This document shows, piece by piece, positions 31,514 to 41,200 of a DNA stretch of 45,019 nucleotides. The notes under the pieces were generated by a model that worked only from the letters and a program-made list of their open reading frames with translations, was not told the DNA's origin and did no database searches. Position 1 is the first letter of the stretch. Every line of letters starts with the position of its first letter. The DNA is from Sinorhizobium americanum. GTDB lineage: Bacteria > Pseudomonadota > Alphaproteobacteria > Rhizobiales > Rhizobiaceae. Location of the stretch: the NCBI RefSeq assembly GCF_001651855.1, contig NZ_LNQC01000055.1, positions 117,801 to 162,819 on the forward strand, written 5' to 3'. The position numbers and the translations under genes were made by a program.

Positions 31514-31930
31514 ATGGCCGGACGGCAAAGAGTTATTGATGAGGACCAAAAACTGGAGCTTCTCCAGCGCGTGGAGGCGGGTGAAACCGTCAGCAAGTTG
31601 GCAGATGAGGTTGGCATCAGTCGCAATTTCTTTACGAGTGGCGTGATCAGCTGAGTTTTCATTATAATCTGAAGTCACGTCGGCGCGGGCGGCCGGCCAG
31701 ATCGACAGCAGGAGTTGACGGGGACTTGCAGCTGCAGAGCAGCGTCGATCAGCGAGCGCCTCAGGAAAAGGCACTGACCAAGGCCAGGCGCCGGATCAGG
31801 GAATTGGAGCAGAAGGTCGGGCAACAGCAGCTCGATCTCGATTTTTTTCGCGAAGCCTTGCGGCACTTCGAGGAAGATCAGCGTCGGAGCAGCGCTCCTG
31901 GCGAAACGGGGTCTTCAAAGTCATCGATAA
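31514..31930 (+). pseudogene. IS3-family orfA, frameshifted
   Basis: It begins MAGRQRVIDEDQKLELLQRV with a Tnp_1-type HTH (VSKLADEVGISRNFF). Near 31632 the frame breaks, and the remainder (SRRRGRPARSTAGVDGDLQL, then the coiled-coil TKARRRIRELEQKVGQQQLD) continues in another frame. The leucine-zipper-like tail is typical of OrfA. Confidence 0.8.
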
Positions 31931-31931
31931 G

Positions 31932-32790
31932 ATGATGACCGGCCTGTCGCAAAGCGAATTCAACATCGACCGAATGTGTTGGCTCGCGGGCGTCAGCCGC
32001 GCGAGTTATTACGGTCACTGGCTGGATTCGGCCCCTCGTCGGGCCGAAACAGGCTTGCGAGACCTCATTCAAAAGATGGCTCTCGGCACTACGGTTACCG
32101 CCGGATCGGAGCCCTGTTGCGTCGGGAGGGGTGGCAAGTCAACCACAAGTGCATTCTACGCATCATGCGTGAAGACAATCTGTTGTGCCTGCGCGCAAGA
32201 CCCTTTGTTCCTACAACGATCAACTCGAGGCATGGTTGGCAAGTCGTGCCGAACCTCGCCAGGGGCATGATCCTCAATGGGATCAACCAGCTATGGGTTG
32301 CCGATATCACCTTCCTTCATCTCGCTGAGGAGTTTGCATTCCTTGCCGTCGTGCTTGACGCATTTAGCCGCCGGGTGGTCGGATGGGCATTGGATACGCA
32401 TCTCAGAGCAAGTCTTGCGATCGAAGCTCTCGAGATGGCTATCACCGATCGCCAGCCCGTGCCCGGGAGCCTCGTGCATCATTCCGATAGCGGCGTTCAA
32501 TACGCGTGCGGAGCCTACTCCGAACTTCTGCATCTTCACGGCATCCCAGGCGAGTATGAGCCGTGTCGGAAATCCTTATGACAACGCGAAAGCGGAGAGC
32601 TTCATGAAGACCCTGAAGCAGGAAGAGGTGCAAGGTCTCGCCTATAGGGATGCAGACGATGCCCGTCGGCGCATCGGCGCTTTCATCAATACCGTTTACA
32701 ACGCGCAGCGCCTGCACTCGGCGCTCGACTACCTCACACCGGAGGAATACGAACAGAAGCATTCAGGTGGACGACGGATGGAAAAAGGCG
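31932..32790 (+). pseudogene. IS3-family orfB integrase, two frameshifts
   Basis: Three frame segments together make the DDE integrase: DKMMTGLSQSEFNIDRMCWL, then GYRRIGALLRREGWQVNHKC with QLWVADITFLHLAEEFAF (first Asp) and LVHHSDSGVQYACGAYSE (second Asp), then SRVGNPYDNAKAESFMKTLK (Glu). Breaks lie near 32086 and 32550. All three catalytic residues are recognisable but cannot be made in one protein. Confidence 0.85.
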
Positions 32791-32889
32791 GCATAGCTGA
32801 ACACGGGGCGGTGTCCGCGATTTTCCTTGTCTCAATCTGAGGGTGCACTCCAATCGCACCGGGCGTAGTTGAAGCGGAAGCATTTGCGG

Positions 32890-33387
32890 TCAGCCATAGA
32901 ATTGCACAACTGCCTCAGCCGCGATCAGCTGATCGTAAAAGATAAACGGTCTGCGCAGACGCGCCACCCACGCGTGCAGATTCCAGCTTTGCCGGTTGCC
33001 GCACATCAGTATCATGATTGGAGTGACGTTCCGCGCGGACGGCGTATTGACAATCTTTCTTAGACAGGCTCGGTCCTTGCAGCTCAGGCTACCGCAGGCT
33101 GCATTCGGATGCGTGTGCCAATCGCCCAGATAAGTATCCAACCTGGCTGACTGAAGATAATGGCGGCCAATTTCGCTCTGCTGCCACTCCTGGTCCGGAA
33201 CGAAGCTGTAGCGCGCCCGGTGGGCGTGCGGGCCACCCGGAATACTGGCCGTGACGACAGCAACATTACTATCGGCCCAGTATCCCATGAAGGTTCCCCC
33301 AGTCTCGTCGTCATACCATTTATCGGCATCGAGGTGCATCTCGTGCACCACGGGCCTGGGTAGCCAGACTAGTGGTTGCATCCGCAT
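32890..33387 (-). CDS. JAB/JAMM metalloprotease of a conjugation operon (Cap3-like)
   Basis: The protein has 165 residues from the ATG at 33387 (MRMQPLVWLPRPVVHEMHLD), overlapping the end of the E2-E1 gene by 19 bases. The JAMM zinc site is visible as GDWHTHPNAACGSLSCKD (HxHP...S..D), with a candidate upstream Glu in the HEMHLDADKWYDDE region. Prokaryotic JAB peptidases next to E1/E2-like enzymes remove or process the conjugated tag, like eukaryotic deubiquitinases and CBASS Cap3. Overlap with the preceding gene indicates one operon. It ends 38 bp from the IS3 remnant, which may have removed any further genes. Confidence 0.85.
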   Translation of the reverse strand: MRMQPLVWLPRPVVHEMHLDADKWYDDETGGTFMGYWADSNVAVVTASIPGGPHAHRARYSFVPDQEWQQSEIGRHYLQSARLDTYLGDWHTHPNAACGSLSCKDRACLRKIVNTPSARNVTPIMILMCGNRQSWNLHAWVARLRRPFIFYDQLIAAEAVVQFYG

Positions 33388-35144
33388 TCCGGTGCACAGT
33401 GGAGTTCGTCTATCCTCCAACTCGGCGGCAGCCTTCTGGAGCCATCGTGCAGAGCGAGAGTGTGGATGACGGATTGCTCGAACTGCTCCGGTCGCGAAAG
33501 GACGTCCACCGCCAGTCGCAGCGACTCCAGTGATAATTCTTGCAGGTCGAAGGAGGCGCCCGTGAACGTCAACTCCGAGCAGCCTGGCGGCTGCCGCAGA
33601 CCGGAGCTCTCGCCCGACCCAGGCGGCTTGTCGATCAGCCTTTTGTCGTAAGCGAACTCGCGGCAGGTCGGGCAGCCGGAAGTCGGATGATAATAGGCGA
33701 CTATGCCGCCTTTCAGAGATGATGTGCCGAAGACGGAGATGAGCGGCTTCGCAGCTTTCTTGCAAAATTCGGCGAGCAGGCGCGAAATTCCCGAGGACGC
33801 GGTCGCATCGATTACAAGGTCGGCTTTCGCGATGATCGGAGGCAGCACGCTACTGTCGCCTTCCCCACCCGACGCACTCGGCATCCCGATGAAGTGCTGC
33901 ACGCTTTCCACAGAGGTCCAGGGATACTCCGCCTCGACATGTTGTTTGATCGCAGCCGTTTTCCGCACGCCCCATGCTGTTGCGCCTAGCGGCCAGCGAA
34001 TAGAGTTGCCCGGCTCGACGACGTCGTGGTCAACGACGACGAGTTGTCTGCAGCCGTTTCGGGCAAGTTCGATGGCAACAGGAGCGCCAATGGCGCCCAT
34101 GCCGAAGACGGCCACTGTCTTGTTCCTCAAGATACCGACCGAGGGTACCCGGCTCCCGATGTCGCCTTCCCCGGCACGATGCGTCGGGATGATAACTAGC
34201 GAGGGTTTAGAGACCCTTTGGCCAGGCTTTGCCGGGCGGAACGACCTCGCAGGTCCAAAGAGCAGCGGAAAGAGGTATGTGTCTCCCTTAGCCCCGGCGC
34301 TCAATTCGGTCGATTGCACGGTTACCGAGAGCGAAATCGACGGCGAGGAGTTGTCGATGGGGCGCTGGTTGAAGTCGATTTTTTCCCGGAGGCTCTCATC
34401 GCCATCAAGCCATTTCTCGCGCGGCGGCGGTGCGAAGCGGTCGACGCGCCGCCAAGGAAACGTCGCGGCCTTGCTCCTGGCTTGCAATTCGCGGGGGAGG
34501 GGGAAGCTCCTTGTGGCGAGGACGGTTCCGTTATCGTCTTTGATTTCATCGACGGCGCCTCGGAAGGAAATTCCTTCTCCCACTTTTTCCATGAGGTAGG
34601 TGAGACGCAAGGATCCGCCTGCGGCATCTTCGAGGTCCCAGGCCGAGTCCACCAACACGTAGCTTCCATCGACAAAGCGCTTGAACTCGGGTGCGAGATA
34701 GTTCCACCACACCTCCATCGGCTCTCCCTGTGGATCCTCCGGCCCCCTTCCATTGAGAGCATTTTCAAGCTGTCTCTCCAGCAAAGTCGCCAAGGTCCAT
34801 TCCGCCGACCAGAGGCCGGTGTCTCGTCCAAGCAGGCAGAGTGTCCCGTCGGCAGGCGAGCAATGCTTCTCGGGGAAGGTTGACGGATCGCCGCGCAGTA
34901 CCACTTGCGGGCGGACAAACGGATAAGTGTCGGGGAATGCCGCCTGGAGCGGAAAGATGCGGCCGTCGGAGAGACGCCAGTCGAACTCGAGCCGAAGGCC
35001 TCCCTCTGCGAGCAACTCTTCGTCGATTAGGAGGGTGTCCCCGACAAAGGCGGCAAGGTCCTGCAATTCGAACTCGAATCTCCCCTTCCAGGCGGGTTCC
35101 CAACAGGGAACCATGCCGGGCTTAAGATCGCTGCATTTTATCAT
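33369..35144 (-). CDS. E2-E1 fusion ubiquitin-like conjugation enzyme (Cap2-like)
   Basis: The protein has 591 residues. Residues about 30-150 look like a UBC/E2-like fold, with a likely catalytic Cys in SPADGTLCLLGRDTGLWSAE. After a middle linker, residues about 340-560 are a ThiF/E1-type adenylation domain: VAVFGMGAIGAPVAIELARN (GxGxxG), VVDHDVVEPGNSIRW, then LVIDATASSGISR. CPTC in TSGCPTCREF may be part of the E1 Cys or zinc region. Size and order match Cap2 of type II CBASS. Here no CD-NTase or effector lies alongside; the only upstream partner is a 44-codon Pro/Gly-rich ORF five bases away. It probably activates a C-terminal glycine and transfers it to a target, but target and purpose are unknown. 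Confidence 0.88.
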   Translation of the reverse strand: MIKCSDLKPGMVPCWEPAWKGRFEFELQDLAAFVGDTLLIDEELLAEGGLRLEFDWRLSDGRIFPLQAAFPDTYPFVRPQVVLRGDPSTFPEKHCSPADGTLCLLGRDTGLWSAEWTLATLLERQLENALNGRGPEDPQGEPMEVWWNYLAPEFKRFVDGSYVLVDSAWDLEDAAGGSLRLTYLMEKVGEGISFRGAVDEIKDDNGTVLATRSFPLPRELQARSKAATFPWRRVDRFAPPPREKWLDGDESLREKIDFNQRPIDNSSPSISLSVTVQSTELSAGAKGDTYLFPLLFGPARSFRPAKPGQRVSKPSLVIIPTHRAGEGDIGSRVPSVGILRNKTVAVFGMGAIGAPVAIELARNGCRQLVVVDHDVVEPGNSIRWPLGATAWGVRKTAAIKQHVEAEYPWTSVESVQHFIGMPSASGGEGDSSVLPPIIAKADLVIDATASSGISRLLAEFCKKAAKPLISVFGTSSLKGGIVAYYHPTSGCPTCREFAYDKRLIDKPPGSGESSGLRQPPGCSELTFTGASFDLQELSLESLRLAVDVLSRPEQFEQSVIHTLALHDGSRRLPPSWRIDELHCAPECGCNH

Positions 35145-35148
35145 GACG

Positions 35149-35283
35149 TCAGCCTACGGGGCGATCTGGGGGCCTTGGGGGATCCTTGGGGCCGGGAGGA
35201 ACGCCATCCGGACGCCCCGGCACCCCGGGCGGCGGCCCAGGAGGCGTGTGTCCCGGAATGCCTTGGCTTGGGGGTTTTGCCAT
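35149..35283 (-). CDS. 44-residue Pro/Gly-rich protein heading the E2-E1/JAB operon
   Basis: The ATG at 35283 has GGAG six bases upstream (GGAGATTTACATG). The product begins MAKPPSQGIPGHTPPGPPPG and ends RPPDRPVG: 18 of 44 residues are Pro and 8 are Gly, so it should be unstructured. The stop is four bases before the E2-E1 ATG, so the two are almost certainly co-translated. It has no beta-grasp fold and is not a classical ubiquitin-like protein. Because it ends in Gly, it could be the tag, or a substrate tail, used by the enzymes downstream; this is inference. Chance ORF in a leader remains an alternative. Confidence 0.6.
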   Translation of the reverse strand: MAKPPSQGIPGHTPPGPPPGVPGRPDGVPPGPKDPPRPPDRPVG

Positions 35284-35929
35284 GTAAATCTCCACAATTC
35301 GATTTTAATCAGAGAAGTCTTGGTGGCACTCACAGCGCCGTTCAAAAGCCATTTGCCAATGCCTGCTGGCCCGCGGACTTGGTTGGGAAGTATATGCGGG
35401 TAAATTGGTGAATTCCTGCGATCTGGATGTATGGCCGCCGAACATCTGCTTTGTGTCGCGGTATATGCAGGTTTCCTGCGGACCACGATCTCGCTCTGAC
35501 AAGCGCCTGGCTAAATCCGATTATGAGTCACTCCGTTCCCACGGGCCGCCAAACCCCTTTCTGAGTAGAACCGGAATGCTGTCAAATCCTCCAGCTATGC
35601 CGATTTCGGTGGCGCACTTCGAGTTCTACAGTGCAGATGGGGGCACAATCCTCGGGAGACCGGTCCTGGTCGTCTGACCGTCATAGGTTCAATCTCCAGT
35701 CATCTGGCTCACGCGCAACGACACGTCACAGAGGAATGGTGACATGCGGAGAAGTCGGCTCTGATTTTTAACGGAATGCGTACGATATCTCGGTAGCCGT
35801 CACTGCTAGCTATTTTGAGTTCATCTACACGGCGCGGGTGTCGCAAACGGCACTTACGGTCCTTCCTCTTCTGAACTGGTCCGAAGGCTGTCGAAAGCTC
35901 CAGATTGCCTTGAGGGAGCCCCCTACAAT
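35284..35929. other. Promoter region of the conjugation operon; no gene recognised
   Basis: No ubiquitin-like gene, CD-NTase or effector was found here in any frame. Short minus-strand frames (35305-35502 and 35154-35486) have no recognisable fold. A partial tts-box-like string occurs near 35898 (see findings). Confidence 0.45.
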
Positions 35930-36637
35930 CTACTTGATGCCTGGGCTCGACCCCGTCTGCGCGCCGGCAAGGGGAGAGTGGTTAGCCTTAGATGCCGCAA
36001 GGGACACTGCAGTCAGTATCAGTCCATCTGCAATAAGGAAGCGGCCGCGGAGCTCCGAAGGAAAATCGTTCGCCGGCACGATCGTGTGCGGAAGCTGAGC
36101 AACAAATGAGCGATCTTCCGGAAGGATAGTGACTACGGCATCCTCGAAGCTTAACCATTCACGTGTGAGCGGGAACCACGCCTTGAAGATGCTCTCCTTG
36201 GCACTGAAGAGCAGCCGTCCCCAATTACGGCCCTGAGGTGCGTTTGCGATCCAATTTCGCTCCTCGTCACCCGAAATGAGCGGCAACACGCCTGAGGGGA
36301 GCTCGTCGTCGACTTCGACATCGATCCCAAGCGCAACGCAGTCCTTCTGCAGGGTAACAGCCGCGGCATGGAATCCGGCGCAATGCGTTATGCTGCCCAC
36401 GACGCCGCACGGCCAGAGCGGTTCTCGGTTAGGCCCAGTTGGGATCGCTGACGGCGGAAAGCCAAGCTTGGACAATGCCGCTCTGGCGCAGGCCCGCCCG
36501 ATCGAAAATTCACGCCTTCTGCCTTCGAGTGCGGTGGCGATTGCAATTTCTTCTTCGGCCATCACTCCAATTCCGCTGCCTTCACTTGCCCGGCAGGTTT
36601 GCACGGCAACATTCGATGGCAGCAGCGTTCCTATCAT
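35930..36637 (-). CDS. 4'-phosphopantetheinyl transferase, Sfp/EntD type
   Basis: The protein has 235 residues from the ATG at 36637 (MIGTLLPSNVAV), with GAGGAG about seven bases upstream; an in-frame ATG at 36661 lacks this. Signatures are GSITHCAGFHAAAV, LGIDVEVDDEL (Mg-binding Asp/Glu) and FSAKESIFKAWFP (the WxxKE(A/S)xxK-like helix). It transfers 4'-phosphopantetheine from CoA to the Ser of carrier domains, and is expected to activate the two T domains of the NRPS encoded upstream on the same strand. It is the last gene of the cluster. Confidence 0.92.
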   Translation of the reverse strand: MIGTLLPSNVAVQTCRASEGSGIGVMAEEEIAIATALEGRRREFSIGRACARAALSKLGFPPSAIPTGPNREPLWPCGVVGSITHCAGFHAAAVTLQKDCVALGIDVEVDDELPSGVLPLISGDEERNWIANAPQGRNWGRLLFSAKESIFKAWFPLTREWLSFEDAVVTILPEDRSFVAQLPHTIVPANDFPSELRGRFLIADGLILTAVSLAASKANHSPLAGAQTGSSPGIK

Positions 36638-36816
36638 CGAGATCTCCTCTCGCTTGAGCATGCATTTTTGCGGGGTACAAAATCGAGTGCGGTCGACGGC
36701 GCTTCCCCGCCAATGTCCTTTGACTCGGATCGAAAATCAGCAGCTGGGGGGAAGCATGGCCTCCTGCTTGCATCCGGCCGGTCAGCGACAATCCAGACAG
36801 AGTCGCCACGCTTGCA

Positions 36817-38214
36817 TCAGCTCTCAGCCTCGCGGCTCGCTCGTCGGCTAAGCAGCATTCCTTTGAGATCGCCGAACTGCCTGAATATCACGAGCACGGC
36901 CAGCAACCCTGCCAGTAGCTCAGCAACTGCCTGGCTGATCAACAGGCCGTTAAAACCCCAAATGACGGGCAGCAGCAGTATGGCTGGTACGAAGAGATAT
37001 CCTTGCCTCGCGAAGGAAACGACGGCACTCAGACGGGCTCTCCCGAACGACTGAAGCATGGTTATTGCAACGTACTGCACACCAAAAAGCCCGAAAAACA
37101 GATGGAACATAATGCATGCCGGGACAGCGATTTCCGTCACGGTCTCGCTATCGCTCAAAAGCTGGACGATTGGCCGCGCAAAAACCACGACCACAGCAGA
37201 AAAGCTGGCCGAGAACCCAACGGCTACGGAAAGCATGAACTTCGCCGCTCTCTGTACCCGAGCGAAGTCTTGTGCTCCCCAACTGAAACCGAGAACCGCC
37301 TGGGAGCCGATGCACAGGCCCATAATCGGGAGTGCACCGATCGTTATCAATCGTGCCGCTATACCTACAGCGGCAATGGAGTTATCGCCGAACGGCGCAG
37401 CAGCCCTGTTCAAGAGCACGAATGAAGCAGCAGACAAGATCCCGGTGAAGGTTGCGGGAGCGCCAATGGCGGCCATCTGCTTTACGCGGTCGCCCCTCCA
37501 AGTTGCGAAGGAAGGTCGGACACGGACAATTCCACGTTGCTTCACGAAATAGAGGACGTAGAGGCTGGTGGCGGAGATCTGAGACAGCAGTGTTGCGAGC
37601 GCGGCTCCGCGAACACCGAGATCCAGCGAAAAAATCAGAATGGGATCGAGCAGGGCATTCAGCGTGAAAGATGTAATCATGGTCCACATGCTGAAGCGTG
37701 TATTACCCTCAGCTCTCACGATAAACCCGTTGACCATGTTCAACAGCATGAGAGTGTACCCAAACAGGAGCAACCATGCGTAATCGAGTGCAGCTGGCAT
37801 TATTGTCGGACTGGCACCCAGCACAGCGAGAACGTCGCGCAAATTGAGGAGCAGAGCGACGGTCAATCCGACTCCGATCGGAACCGCGAGGGCGAGTGCC
37901 GAGCTCGCCCCTCGACTGGCCTCCAGCGAATTGCCAGCCCCGAGATTGCGCGACACGAAGGATGCTGTGCCGACGCCGATTCCCTGCCCGACCGCGGTGA
38001 GCAGGACCACGATGGGCAAAGTTATGCTGACGGCAGCGATAGCCTGCGCACCGAGTGTCCCGACAAAGATCGCATTCACGAACTGCTGAAGTGCATTGAA
38101 CGACAACCCAATAATCGAGGGAATGGCGAGCCGTATGATGAGGCGGGAGACCTTGCCATCCAACAAACTGATATGCTCTGCCGGTGAGGCCATGCGCTCT
38201 ACTTTGCCCTTCAT
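36817..38214 (-). CDS. MATE-family efflux transporter
   Basis: An inner-membrane protein of about 465 residues with twelve hydrophobic helices in two similar halves (LAIPSIIGLSFNALQQFVNA in the first, IGAPATFTGILSAASFVLLN in the second). MATE proteins export small molecules using Na+ or H+ gradients. The ATG at 38214 (MKGKVERMASPAEH) has GGAG six bases upstream; the ATG at 38235 is also in frame and lies three bases after the NRPS stop. Position between the NRPS and the PPTase genes suggests it exports the peptide product. Confidence 0.92.
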   Translation of the reverse strand: MKGKVERMASPAEHISLLDGKVSRLIIRLAIPSIIGLSFNALQQFVNAIFVGTLGAQAIAAVSITLPIVVLLTAVGQGIGVGTASFVSRNLGAGNSLEASRGASSALALAVPIGVGLTVALLLNLRDVLAVLGASPTIMPAALDYAWLLLFGYTLMLLNMVNGFIVRAEGNTRFSMWTMITSFTLNALLDPILIFSLDLGVRGAALATLLSQISATSLYVLYFVKQRGIVRVRPSFATWRGDRVKQMAAIGAPATFTGILSAASFVLLNRAAAPFGDNSIAAVGIAARLITIGALPIMGLCIGSQAVLGFSWGAQDFARVQRAAKFMLSVAVGFSASFSAVVVVFARPIVQLLSDSETVTEIAVPACIMFHLFFGLFGVQYVAITMLQSFGRARLSAVVSFARQGYLFVPAILLLPVIWGFNGLLISQAVAELLAGLLAVLVIFRQFGDLKGMLLSRRASREAES

Positions 38215-38238
38215 CAGTGGCTCCGAGGACCCCATCCG

Positions 38239-41200
38239 TTACCGGCCGATTGCAGCAGGATCTGCAAGCGCGTCCACCATCTGCAGGAGCTCCTCCCGCA
38301 AGATTGCGCAGACCTTGCGGGTCGTTTCGTAGCCAACCTGTCGTGGATCGTATCTCACTTCGATTCGTAGTTCGCCCGATTGGTACCCGACGCGAAACCA
38401 GAAGAGGTAGTTCAGAACGGACTGATCCATGTCGTCACCGATCCACAATGGATGTGGATCTCTGGACAGCAGACGGCGCGGATAATGATGTTGAAGCCTC
38501 GCCCGATAGTTCACTCCAATGCGAGGTAACGGGAGACGATCGATCCGCTCCCGGACAGCGGGGTTCCGATTTAAAAACTTCAAAGCCCGGAAACCTATGC
38601 CCTGGCGTGGCAACGAGCTGCGCTGCTGATAAATCGAACGGGCTCGGTTCGGACGAGACTCTGTACCATCAAGGCATAACGGGAGCGGCACCAGTTCACC
38701 GATATAGCCGATGATTTGAGACGGATCGATGTCGTCAAACAGCCGTCCCCTGGTCGAAGTGAGACTGTCAATCCAGAGTGAGTAATTGCCGAAAGCGCGG
38801 CCAAATGTCCCCGAAATAGCAGCAAGCAATAGATCGAAATCTTCGCAATCGGCAGACGTCGCCGCAACCATGAGAAGCTTCCTTGTTGCCTCCTCACTGA
38901 TCCTTAGGTGGAATGTCGCCTGGTCTTTCCAGAGCGGCCTGCAGAATTCTTCATCGATATGTTCCTCAGTCCCTACATAGTGGAGCCACCTTGCAGTTTC
39001 GGCTGAAAATCCCGCCGCGCCAGCGCCAGCGTCGCTCACACGCATGTCAAACTGGTCATACCGCAAGCTCTCCCAATATTCGAGCTCTGTTGCCGCTTCG
39101 CCATTTGCGTAGTTATCCAATCGCTCCAGCCATCGAGACAGGGTCGACGTCTCGGGATCCGCAGCGCTTTGGCCTGAAGCAAACGAATTGTAAGCTGCCT
39201 CGAGGGCATTCAGGAACAGCCGGTATCCAACCCCGTCTGCTACGAAATGGTGTAGCAGGACAAGCAAATAGTAATCGTCGCACTCTGATGTCCGGAAGGC
39301 TGAGACTCTGATAAGCGGTGTTTCACCGTCAAATCGAAATGTGCGCTGACGCTCCGCGCAGGCGTGCTCGATGACCGTGAGTTGTTTTGCTGCGGCCATG
39401 CCGGCGAGGTCTATTTCTTCGACAAGGGGATCTGGTAGCGAACCGATTGCCTGAGACAGGCCCCTCGCCGTTTGGTCAATTCGGAGCTTCAGTCCTTCCT
39501 CCCGGCCGAGGACATGCGCAAGCGCTTGTTCAAGAATGGAGAGGTTCAAGTGGCCGGCGGGCATGAAGAACAGATCGCCAATGTTGTAGTGCTCGCCAAT
39601 GCCAACGATACTATTCCAATGGGAGACTGCAGGGGTCACTGGCAGCGGCCCATCGGAAGTCGTCAAGGCATAGCTCGCCGCCGACGTTTGGTTCTTTGCC
39701 AGTTCTCGGATCGTTGGTGTCCGATGCAGTTGGCTGACCGTCAGGCTCAGTCCCGCTTTGCGCGCCAGTGTAACGCACCGCACGCTCAGTAGCGAATTTC
39801 CGCCGATATCAAAGAAGCTATCATCGATACCGACAGATTTTGTGCCCAACAGCTCTTGCCAAATATCGGCGAGCAGTCGCTCTCTCTTCGTCTGCGGCTT
39901 AGCGGATTTGGCCCTTCGCATGATGCTCGATGACACGGACGCCAGACGGGCACGGTCTATCTTCCCGCTCGCCGTAACCGGAATACGGCGCACGACCCGA
40001 ACATCCGACGGGATCATGTAAGATGGCAGTTTTTGCCGCAGATGGTCTACAATGTCCCTTGAGGCCAGGCCGGCACGAGCCGGGACGACAAGGGCGAGCA
40101 GTCGCCGATCATCATCCTGGCCCCTTACAAATGCCGCGGCCTTCGCAACGCCAGGATGCGATGCAAGCGCCGTTTCGATGTCCTCCAGTTCAATTCGAAA
40201 CCCCCGAAGCTGGATTTGGTTGTCCGCACGACCGCAAATCTCCAGAAGGCCTTCCACCGAGATGCGAGCGATATCACCACTGCGGTAGAGGAGGCTGTAT
40301 TGACCTTCATCGTACGGATTTGGAACGAAAGAGTGAGTTGTCCGCTCTAGATCCTTCCAATAACCCGTGCTCAGGCAGAGCCCTGCCACACAGAGCTCGC
40401 CCGCAACGCCCACGGGCACCCGCTTCAACTGTGCGTCAAGAACGTAGATTTTTACATTGTCGATCGGGCGCCCGACCGGCACGGCGGAAGAGCCATCGTC
40501 GCCGTTCGATGTTCGGTATACCGCTGAATTAGACGCGCACTCCGTCGTTCCATAAAAGTTCCATAGGGGTACGTCCGGAAAGCACTCTCGCCAACGGTCG
40601 GGAAGTGATGGCGGCATCGGTTCAGCGCTGCTTGTAACCAGGCGCAAGTTGGTCTTTTTCGGGTCTCGCTGTTGAGAGGCGATCAAACCGGTGAGAATGG
40701 GAGGAGAGGCAAACAAACGCGTCACGTGATGCTTTGCCAATGCCTGCAACAAGAGGTCGGGGTCGAGCAACTGCTCATGCGTCAGGATCAGCGTGGGTAC
40801 GCCCTTCAGGAGCCCTCCGAAATACTCCCATGCCGCAGCAACAAGGGCTGCTGACTTCTGTACCACCATCACGTCGAAGCCATCGAAGGGAAAGCATCGC
40901 CACATCCAGTTCAGTCGGTTGAGTATGGCGGATTCCGGTATGAGAACGCCCTTCGCCTTACCGGTCGAGGAAGAGGTATATATTAGACTGGCTGTGCTCT
41001 CATCGGGCAATTCGATAGTTCTGTGCGAAACCTGGCCAGCGTTGTATCTGGCCTGCAGGGTGGTCAGGCTGACGCTCGGCAGAGCGAAATCGACCTCTTC
41101 GTCGCTGCCGGTGTGCACAAGGAGGTTCGCGCCGCTATCCTCCAGGATTTGGCCGACCCGCTCCTTCGGGTAATCTGGCGATATCGGCACAACAACTGCC

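Larger units (their letters stand above)
31444..32852 (+). mobile_element. Degenerate IS3-family insertion sequence
   Basis: The ends are inverted repeats of about 40 bases with few mismatches: the left begins TGGAGTGCACCCCCAGACTG and the right is its complement, giving 5'-TG...CA-3' termini. No flanking target duplication is evident (CAG on the left, ATC on the right). The 1.4-kb body holds broken orfA and orfB transposase genes. IS3 elements move through a DDE transposase made by frameshifting; this copy looks immobile. Confidence 0.9.

Noticed and set aside
35154..35502. Ubiquitin-like protein encoded upstream of the E2-E1 gene
   Set aside because: The longer frames here have no beta-grasp pattern and no Gly-Gly end; only the 44-codon ORF has a good start.
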